Source of the DNA: Colletotrichum lupini
Taxonomy: Eukaryota; Ascomycota; Sordariomycetes; Glomerellales; Glomerellaceae
Assembly: GCF_023278565.1 (NCBI RefSeq)
Contig: NC_064672.1
Location: 2,356,001 to 2,420,000 of the forward strand
Direction: 5' to 3'
DNA length: 64,000 bases
The position numbers and the translations under genes are program-made. The notes below the pieces were generated by a model. That model saw nothing but the letters and a program-made list of their open reading frames with translations. It searched no databases and was not told the origin of the DNA. Each line of letters opens with the position of its first letter. The first letter of the stretch is position 1. Shown here piece by piece: positions 55,666-64,000 of the stretch.

Positions 55666-56984
55666 TGTCGTGGATGTGTTAGGGTTCTGTTACATCTTGG
55701 ATTTTCGGACGATTCGAGGATCGGGTGGAGGAGTCTTGAAGGTTTGTTGTGCTTGGATCGGTTTGTAAAAGTGGAATGGTTGGTTTGTCGAGGGCAAGGG
55801 CAGTATGGAGAGGTTGTTCGTCCGGTCGGGCGCGATCAAGAGCACCTTGAAAAGGTGAAAAGTTGTGGTGGTTGTGGTGGTGGTGGTGCTCGAGGATTGA
55901 GAAACCTGGAAAGCTGAAAGAAAGGGTGGTGGTGATGTAAGAAGGCCGGGGAAATACGAGGTGAGGGAGGGAAAAGGGTGGTAATGAGAAAGCGCGAGGA
56001 GTGGATTGCGCCTCACCCTCACAGAGCCGAAGTGTGAGGTAGACAAGGGACACAAAGATCAGCATCAATGCCCTCTGTACTCCGCAAGGTATTGCTGCGA
56101 TCCAGTAGGCAATCTACCTTGGCAAGTGTCCGTAAGATAGGTACTCCCCATTGCATCTCATCTACCTTGCCGGTGCCCTGCACGTAATTATACCTGGTTG
56201 TTTATCCGTATCAACGCATCGCTTGCCATCGGTCAGCGGCCGCATCTAGGTCACTACCTAATAATCATTAACCCTGGACTATCGACTTCTCGTTGCTGAG
56301 GAAGCGAGCAAAACGGGCGGCCGTCTTCGCTTGCGGTGAGCAAATCCCCCCCAATTGCAGCGCATCCAGCAACCTAACCCCCGCGGACCAAATCCGGGTC
56401 AGCTCCCGTCAGATTTCCCATGTAACAGATGACCATGCTACCTCGCCTACCCTGCCCGCCAGAACCAAGGAACGATGCCTACTGCTGTACTCAACAGTCT
56501 GGCGCATTGTGCGGCGAGCCAGCCGTGAGGTTCCAGCGTAATTAATTACTGCCCCCGAGTCCTTTTCTTCTGCCCCCACCTAATAGTCCTGCCGTGATCC
56601 CATCCCCCTTGTTCCCACCACTGACGCGCCGCGGGTTGCGACCCTGGCATGACCTGGGCGGCGCATCCATGGCTTCCAGTCATCAGGAGGCTTGAGGGGG
56701 GCCGGCAGGCGGGCTGACTTAGTGTAATCAACCCCGCAGTTGTTCCAGGTTCCATCTTCAGCGGAACATTGGATTGGGACCAGCTGGAATGGGTGGAGGG
56801 ACGCGAAGAGGGGCAATTGTTCCTTCCAAGCCAACCCCAACGAGCCGCACTCAATTTTCGTCATACCTTTTATCTCACGTATTTTTGCATCGTCTAAATC
56901 AACACAACGCAACCACAGCCTACCAAGCCTAATTGCCTTGCCCATCCAACCCACGAGGCCACGACATCACCAACCCAAGAAACA
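55666..56984. promoter_or_regulatory. Divergent region between HbrB gene and GON7
   Basis: About 1.3 kb with both promoters and leaders. A CCA/ACC-rich tract on the minus strand near 55860-55910 is probably in the HbrB gene leader. No other feature was recognised. Confidence 0.45.
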
Positions 56985-57314
56985 ATGGAAGACACAAACA
57001 CCACCGCCGCCGCTCCGGCCCTGCACTTCTCAGCAACCTACCAATCCCCCGCAAACGAACCCTTCACCTTCTCCGAATCCCTCCCCGCTCCACCATCCTC
57101 CGCGCCCGGCGACAAGTCCGCCTACCTCAACGCCCTGCGCAAGTCCATCAACGCCTCCCAGGAGCACATCAACAAGGAACTCACCGCCCGCATGGAAGAG
57201 GACAAGGCCAAGGAGGCCGCAAAGAACGGTGGCACCACCGCAACCAAGTCGGCCGTCGACGAGGCGCTCGAGGAGGAGAATTACGGCGAGGAGGCACCCC
57301 CCTCAGACGACTGA
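56985..57314 (+). CDS. GON7: EKC/KEOPS complex subunit Gon7
   Basis: Small, mostly disordered subunit of the KEOPS complex, which makes the universal tRNA modification t6A and affects telomeres and transcription. An intronless frame of 109 residues. The pattern fits fungal Gon7: an N-terminal strand region LHFSATYQSPANEPFTFSES, a Pro-rich linker, a helix DKSAYLNALRKSINASQEHINKELTARMEEDK and an acidic C-terminus ending ENYGEEAPPSDD. The start is the ATG after a long leader. It is tail-to-tail with VPS39, with only about 230 bp between stops. Confidence 0.82.
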   Translation: MEDTNTTAAAPALHFSATYQSPANEPFTFSESLPAPPSSAPGDKSAYLNALRKSINASQEHINKELTARMEEDKAKEAAKNGGTTATKSAVDEALEEENYGEEAPPSDD

Positions 57315-57545
57315 AGCGACAAGCAACTCAAAGGGGAGGGAGGCATGAAAACTTTCTTGACCTTTCACGGCGCCAATCGTACATTCTGTGCCACCTATAT
57401 ACGGGGTATTGCTGTATCATGCTGCCGCTCTCAAAAACCCAAGGCTATGCGAGTACCAATACGTACCAAGAACACAAAACACAAGCAACGACACCAACAC
57501 GCCTCAAACTACCGCCCGCCAGCCCGTTTTCTTGCAAACCCTCAA

Positions 57546-60500
57546 TCACGAAAACCTTCGAGCCCAGTTTCCTGCCCGAGAGCTCTGCGGTCGCTGCGAC
57601 GTTGCCTTGTTAAAACACGCATAATGGACCACGTTGTTGTCCGGAAGAACCGACACCACGCTTCGCCCCAGTCTCTTGTGGCAAGCGCCACATAGCCGCT
57701 CTTCAGTAATCGTCACCCTTCTGTTGCGCCCGCCCTGTCCGCCGGGGATGCCGTCGCCAAGGAGCAGGAGGGCTTGCGTCGATACCAGTTCCGTGTCTCT
57801 CAGCCGAGCTACGATGCGCGACTCGTTCACGACGCTGTTAGCAGACCGAATTCTGCCACGGAAGTATGACTCGAGATCGCGAACAGGAAGGTCGTCGGGA
57901 ATCAGGGAGAGAGTTGATGCTGCCGGTAGACGCGATCCGTGCCTCGACAATAGCTCGAGAGCCGGGTCATGTGCTGGTTTGTGGGGTGACGGTGGGGTCA
58001 AATACAGCGAAAGAAGGGTGTGGTAAATGGATGGAGCCGAATCCTCAGGATCATCCGCCGATGACGGGCGTCGTGACTGGTCTGGTGACGAAGGCCTAGA
58101 GTCTCTGGACTTATGTACGATATTACAATACCTGAAAAAAGCGATTAGCTACAGTCATATCTTACTAAGGATGCGGTACTCACTCTTCGGCTTTGGCGTA
58201 ATTTTTCATCTTAAAGACGTAGATTTCCAGTGCCTGCTTGTGCGAGCCCATGTTGCTCAGCACTATGGCTTGAGCTTCGTAGAAAGCAGGATCTTCACCG
58301 TGTTAGTTGTTACTGCGACAAGCCATCGAGGGACATCAACTTACCGTCGCGGGGGATGAGGCTGAACGCCTTGCTAAGGCTGTACTGGCTGCTTGTCTTG
58401 AGGAACTGCACGAAACGATCCATCTCTGCGTCCCATTCATCGTCGCGTTTCTTCTCCTTCAAATGCTTGATAAAGAGTTCGACAAGACGGTTGTGGAAAT
58501 CTGGAGTTGACTCGTCAAGCTCGGAGATGATGTGCTCCAGGTACTGCACCTCCAATCCTGGATCGATCCCGCCCAGGAAGCGAGCGATCCGGCCACGAGG
58601 TAATGTCTCGGCATTTTCAGAGTCTGCGATAAACACTTCCATGGCCAATTTGGGATCCGCTCTCAGAGTCCATTCCGAGTATTGCAAGATGAGATCGATC
58701 TCAGACGGCGGCAGTGTCTGAAGATAGATGACTGTCCTTTGAGGCCCATGCAAGCCCGGGGCAGCCTCATCAGGTGTCTCGGCAGTTCCAAAGCGCTTAA
58801 GAAGCTCAAGTGCCTGAGAGTGAAGCTTCTTGCCGCTGAAGAAATCAACCAGCTCGTTGTATCGGCTGTGTGAAAGCAGTGCTTCGTTGACCACGTCTGG
58901 ATCGCAAAAGTTCGGGAGGCGGAAAAGGGGCCCAGCTAGAGCAGGCCTGGTCATCATGTAAGTCCGGAACAAAGCGGTGTCTACAATTCGCGACGTCCTC
59001 CGGATCTCTCCCTCTAGCTGGCTCCCCGATTCGTCGTCGTGCGAGCCAGACATGAAGCTCTTCATGGTCTCTTCGTTGGAGCCATTGGTATCTGTCCGCT
59101 TCAGCTTGCCGGTGCTCGGGTCGATGACCCTTTGTAATCGCGTTCTTGTCCCGACAAGATAACCAGCTAAAGATGTGACGGCAGCTAAGAGCTCCTCGCC
59201 CTCAAGCGGCAGGTTCTCGGTGGCTTTGCTTCTGATGCTCCCAGTCTCTTCGACATCTATCGTGTCTTTCTTGGATATGATCGAGGCAGCATCTGGCTGC
59301 ACCGTCTTGCGGGCACCCATGAATAACTTGGCAAAGCCAACGCCTCCTTTTGCTGGGGATGCGGGTGTTTCCGCTGCATCTTCCTTGGGCTTGTCTCCAT
59401 TTGTTTTCTGCTGCGGTTCCTCCTCACTCTCTTTCTCATCGCTACCAGATTCATCCGGTTGCGCTCCGTGCGCCCAACCAGACATCTCTCCGGCGATGGA
59501 TGGTGGGAAAAGCTTGAGAACTCGCTCAGGTGGTGCGTGAACATCGTCTTCATTGAAAAGATCCATGGAGTCGTAAAACTTCTTTTGCTTGAAAAGCATC
59601 TCAGCCTTGAGCATTTTGACCTCTCGGAGAGTCTCCTTCTTGTTTCGGAGGAGGGCGTCCTCAAGCATGTTAAGGATGCTGACGGCCTCGTCGTATTTGC
59701 CCTTTTCGACCAGCTCGTCGATTTGTGAGTCGTAGTCGGTAGCCCCCATTTTCCAAACACATCGGTCGCTGGAGATATGGAACCCCTTACCCGCGTGAGC
59801 GAGACTGACATTAGGTGGCGGAAAGTGAAGTTGCGCCGCCCCTGGAAGGGGTATGGTCTGCAACAGGTGCAACGTCTCTGGATTCCTGACTTCAAGCGAG
59901 CCTTTTGACGGAGCTTGCAAAGCCAGGATGTATGGGTATGAGTAACCGATCTGCTCAGGAGCAGCTTGCCAAGGAATCTGTCGTTTTTCAACCGGCTTTC
60001 CTTCGTCCGTAATGAACATGGAGTTGATGTCTTTGGCCAACAGCAGCTCGCCTTCGGCAAGCTTCGCGGCGAGCGGCTTGGGCATGTATCCTCCGAGGCC
60101 CATATAGCCCATTCCAGCGCTGCTCACCGCTCCGAAACGACTAGCCTGCCCGCCTGATGCCGCAGAGCCTGGGCTGTTGATATCCTCGACCTCATGGGTG
60201 ACTACGTCGACCAAAACGTATCCCGCGTTCATTCCGCATACGATCTTTGTCGCGCTGGCCCATGTGACGGTTCGTATCGATTCCGGTAATGTCACTTCCC
60301 CAACGTCGGCGCTCAGCTCGCTTTCATGCCAGCTCCATAGTAGCAATCGACGACGGACAGCCACCGCCAGGCGACTTATAATCTCTGGTATTCCGGTTGC
60401 TGCATCTTTCACGATGTTTGATGTGACGGCAAAGCAGGTGGCGTTCTTCGTTCGCGATAGAGTCTCTAGAGGCTCATAGGTTCCGAGGTCGTGGAGGGAT

Positions 60501-60914
60501 ACGTAGTAGTTCGACAACGAGACAAGAGTGTTGGCTTCTTTGATTACGGCGAGCTGCTCAATCGCCCTGTTCGAGAACTTTTCTACCTCGCGCAGTAGAT
60601 CTGTAGGTTTCTTCGGCTGTTCTGTCGTCGTGTTGGTCTCGGTTGCGTCTTGCGAACCCGCCGTGGTAGGTTGAGAGGAGCCATTGGCCTGGGTCGGCGA
60701 CGGAGGCGGTAGCTCGTTGAGACGGTAGATGCGAAGAGCTCCGCTGTTGAGGCCTACGAAAACACGATCGCCTACGTCAATTTATTAGATGAAGCTGTCA
60801 CAGTGAGATTATGCGACTCGAGAGGAGCGCACCATGCGCGAGGATTGTCTCAATTTTGGACTTATCCCGTTGCTTAAGCTCTATGATCGGCCGAGCTGTG
60901 AATGCCGAAAGCAT
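57546..60914 (-). CDS. VPS39: HOPS complex subunit Vps39/Vam6
   Basis: HOPS tethering subunit that binds the vacuolar Rab Ypt7/Rab7 for late endosome and vacuole fusion. Exons 60914-60833, 60771-58345, 58292-58184 and 58131-57546 join in frame to about 1067 residues. The N-terminal CNH domain (about 1-310) begins MLSAFTARPIIELKQRDKS and includes the DRVFVGLNSGALRIYRL pattern. An acidic Glu/Lys-rich insert follows (about 390-430). Then come alpha-solenoid clathrin-repeat segments (LFRTYMMTRPALAGPLFRLPNFC, SRYNELVDFFSGKKLHSQALELL, AFYEAQAIVLSNMGSHKQALEIYVFKM). Near the C-terminus a Vps39-type zinc-binding module reads CGACHKRLG and VVHYACF. Splice sites have GT-AG borders. The call is firm. Confidence 0.93.
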
Positions 60915-61717
60915 GGCGACTGCCAGCTCACCGAGCGGATATGTTGTATGTTTACTATGTCCTCATTAGAAGGGTGGTTTGTAGAGGGAGCGCCAAGTCT
61001 GTCACAATAGAGCCTCAAGATGCGATCATGACGGCGCGCGTGTGTGTGAGTGAGAGATTGTTGAGCTCCAGGTATCGGTTCGGGTATGGCTGGGCGAAAG
61101 TGCGCCGTCTGGCGGTACGTCAGGGCGAAGACTCCACAAGGGAGCCGATGACCTCTTTCTCTGCCCAATCCGGACTAGTGTCACTGCCACCCTTCCACCT
61201 GGAGCAACCTGTCTCCACCTCCTTCAACCTCTGCTGTTTACAGCATCTGATTGGTTGGCGGACTTGCCGGGGTTCGTAGAGCATATTGGCGTCACATGCA
61301 TAGAAGCTTACTTTTAACATCATTTCACCTTCTCTACGTCAGAATATCACGCCTTTCCTCTTGAATATCAATAGGTATCAGCTGAAGTTCAGGTATTTAG
61401 CAGAAATCTGCAAAGTTATCCGGATCCTTGCCTGAGTAAACGCTTCGCAGTACCATTCTATCGCTTACTCCAGTCTACCTTACATACAAAATAAGAGCAA
61501 TAAAAGCTATCAAACAGAAACCAGGGAAAAGCCAAGTACAATATGTAAACCGGTGTCTATGTTCCGACCGCAGGCTTTCCTTTGGAGACCCTTTGGATTT
61601 ACGCCCTTTTTCAAACAAATCGAAGGAAACGCAGCCCAGCATTCTCTTCTTTCAGACATACGATACAGAAATCAATGACCAAATGCATGTACGTAACGGT
61701 CACGTAAAGACGAGACC
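60915..61717. other. Intergenic region between VPS39 and PHO91-like gene
   Basis: About 800 bp containing the VPS39 promoter and the 3' UTR of the next gene. Nothing else is recognisable. Confidence 0.45.
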
Positions 61718-64000
61718 TTAGTCCAGCCCAGCGACCCTCATCAGGCCATATCCCAATGACACGACGACGACCAATGTGAGAACACTGCTGGGCACACCTC
61801 TGCTGATGAAATGTTTCACTTGGAGGTATCTCTGGCCCGTCGGATCTTCCTTCATAATAGCAGCTACATCGTTGGTCAGTAATCTGCCGGTATTGGGAAT
61901 GCTGAAGAAACTTACTCATGTTGGGGAAGCCACTTGTTGGCAGACCCATAGCGGCACTGCACATCAACACACCACCCATGACCAACAGGTTCGGGTGGGG
62001 TTCGTCCATGTTGGAGCCAACGTCAAACACCAACGGCAGGATAATGAGAGCAGCGACTGTGTGGCTGATGAAAGTTGCGATGACGAGGATAAGAGCTGAG
62101 AAGACGACAAGGACGACGTAGAGACTCATACCCTCGACCTCCTTGGTCACAACACCAGCGACCGTGTGCAGAAGACCAGATGACTTGACGGCTTTGCCCA
62201 GAGACAAACCTCCGGCAGCCAGGATGATGATGGTCCACGGGAAATTGTTGAAGTCCTCCTTGGTCAAGATACCAATACCAAAGAAGAGGACGATGGGGAT
62301 GATGGCAATGACACCCATGTCACCAAAGATGGACTCCATCTGGTGGCTACCGCACCACAGGCCAATGGTGATGAGCGTGACGATGGAGACAAACCATTGA
62401 ATGCCTGTGAACTTTTCCTTCACAGGGCGGATCGGAGCAATGGTGGTTCCCTTGCTCGGTTGGAACGTAATCAACAGCAAGATCCAGATGAGGAGCAGCG
62501 AGACGATGCCGACAGGAATAACAATGAAGAACCACTGGATCCAGGTAGGCGCGGGCTTCATGATACCAATAGCGACAACATTCTGCGGCGAGGCAATAGG
62601 GGATAGCATGCCACCGATGTTGGAGGCGAGCGCAATTCCCATGATGACAGCCTTGGACATGTTTGACTCCGAGGGCAGCGTTCGCAACATCGGCTGCGGC
62701 ACAAGTCAGCGATAATTCCCACAAGTAAGGGGGTGAGGGAAAACTAACCTCAATGATGGAGAAGCAAAGAACTGGTGCGGCGACATTGCTGATCAACATG
62801 CTGGCAAATGCCGCCACGAGCATGTTGGCAATGAGTACAGTGCGTGGAGTGGTTCCGGCCTTGCTAAGGACAAAAGTCGCGAGCCGCTTGTCAATCTTGC
62901 ACTTGGAGAGAGCCGCGGCCAGGGTGAATCCACCGAGCAGAAGCATGATGACGGGTGTCCACATAGCCGAGAAGATGTAGGCCGTGGTGGCCTTGGCATC
63001 AAGCCTCCTGTAGGGCTTTTCTTCAGAGCGAACGACAGTCAAAACGACGCAGAGGAAGGGTATCATAAGCGACGTAACGAACAACGGAATGGCCTATCTT
63101 GAGGTTAGCATCGACCATTTGCATTCGATCCAGAGAGAACTCACCTCGGTAGCCCAAAGGATGCTGACAAACACAAGCAACGCCAAGCAGTTCTGTTGCT
63201 CGGGCTTCTCCATGATGGGAAGGAAAAGGAGAAGGAGGAAAACGCCGAGAGCGATCAGGAGAGTGAGCAAAGGCGTGTTGGCAACCCACGTGGGCACGAC
63301 AAAACGGCCCACGGGAGTAACCACCTCCTTGGTGATTGGGGCAAGCTCATCATCGCCCTGCAACCGCCTGGATCCCGTCGCTCCATCCCTTCCCAGAAGC
63401 CCTCTGCCCAAGCTCGCAGCCTCTGCGCGACGCTCCATACCAATCATGTCTCGCCAGACAGTGTTACGCTCCCAAACAACGTGTTCGCGGAGGTGAGATC
63501 TCAGGTCTCGCTTGGCAAGTCCCTCGTCGCCTTGAGTCACTATCTCGGCGTACGCCTTTTCCATCTTGGAGATGTTCTCCTCGATACTCTTGATGTTTTC
63601 CGACTTGAATGGGTATGCGGAGTCGATGTTGGCAGTCATGTACTTGACCCGCAACTCCTTGTCGAGAATCTTGTCGAATTTCTTCAAGACCTTTCTGAAA
63701 CCCGTCCGGTTTAGTTGCACATACGACTTGAGCTCGCAGAGCGAGACGTAGAGGCTGATGATGCGCTTCTTGAGCATGATACCCGAAGAGTAGAGGAAGG
63801 TCTGGTCTGGGATCTCGTCGTTCGCCGTGCTGTACCGCCGCAGCGATCTTCCCAGCGTCAGATCAGTTGAAGCAGTCATATCAGTGACCGAGTGCCCCAG
63901 ATTCGGGGCAGTCTTGCGTCTGCCACCGCCAAGGCTTGAGCGACTCTTCGTCAGGCCGGTGGTTTCATCATCGTCCTCGTCATCGTCACTATCCTCCATG
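61718..64000 (-). CDS. PHO91: SPX-domain low-affinity phosphate transporter, N-terminus outside window
   Basis: Likely vacuolar phosphate exporter or low-affinity Pho87/90/91-type carrier. Exons in the window: beyond 64000 to 63145, 63093-62749, 62693-61916 and 61863-61718, all in frame. The visible start is the end of an SPX domain (LKSYVQLNRTGFRKVLKKFDKIL), which senses inositol pyrophosphates. It is followed by a charged linker and then a SLC13/DASS-type transporter of about 12 membrane segments. Hallmarks are FTLAAALSKCKIDKRLA, LVAAFASMLISNVAAPVLC, SNIGGMLSPIASPQNVVAIGIM (the Na+/substrate-site SNT-like loop), FISHTVAALIILPLVF and GLPTSGFPN. It ends SLGYGLMRVAGLD. The SPX arrangement supports this family; Pho91 versus Pho87/90 cannot be settled without the missing N-terminus. 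Confidence 0.88.

Overview
This is a 64-kb piece of a filamentous ascomycete genome (Pezizomycotina, probably a Sordariomycete). The evidence is short GT-AG introns with CTAAC/CTGAC-type branch points, intron-containing tRNAs, and fungal-type proteins: an LDB1/PtaB-like adaptor, the HbrB TORC2 subunit, the KEOPS subunit Gon7, an AMA1 meiotic APC/C activator and a secreted cutinase. Genes lie on both strands with no operon logic. Most are single-copy housekeeping or regulatory genes with long UTR/promoter tracts between them.

Layout. 0-4.3 kb: a Ca2+-regulated mitochondrial carrier (EF hands plus carrier repeats, 3' end outside the window), divergent from cyclin C (SSN8). 5.3-10.5 kb: an intron-rich ABCC-type ABC transporter. 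11.2 kb: an intron-containing tRNA-Asp. 13.0-14.4 kb: a secreted cutinase fused to a jacalin-like lectin domain. 15.7-20.7 kb: two small conserved-looking fungal proteins, one mitochondrial, and a doubtful 100-codon frame. 20.7-28.2 kb: a 7.5-kb gene-poor stretch rich in simple repeats. 28.2-32.1 kb: an alpha/beta hydrolase and a degenerate kinase-like protein. 32.7-34.1 kb: ambiguous, possibly decayed sequence plus palindromic GGTACC/CCTAGG motifs. 34.5-44.6 kb: a histidine acid phosphatase, Rab geranylgeranyltransferase alpha (BET4), AMA1 with an in-frame TAG, the Qc-SNARE SYN8, an intron-containing tRNA-Gln and a metallophosphoesterase. 46.4-48.9 kb: an LDB1/PtaB-like glutamine-rich co-regulator. 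51.3-52.2 kb: a spliced, apparently non-coding transcript whose intron carries the U14 C/D-box snoRNA. 53.0-64.0 kb: HbrB/BIT61, GON7, VPS39/VAM6 and a PHO91-type SPX phosphate transporter cut by the right edge.

Several genes belong to the endomembrane system: BET4 prenylates Rabs, VPS39 is the HOPS subunit that binds a vacuolar Rab, SYN8 is an endosomal SNARE and PHO91 is a vacuolar phosphate carrier. Their proximity may be chance. The most noteworthy observations are the nonsense codon in AMA1 at a position where homologues have Trp, the cutinase-jacalin fusion, the U14 snoRNA inside an intron of a non-coding host, and a degenerate kinase fold. No virus, transposon, CRISPR array or secondary-metabolite cluster was recognised.
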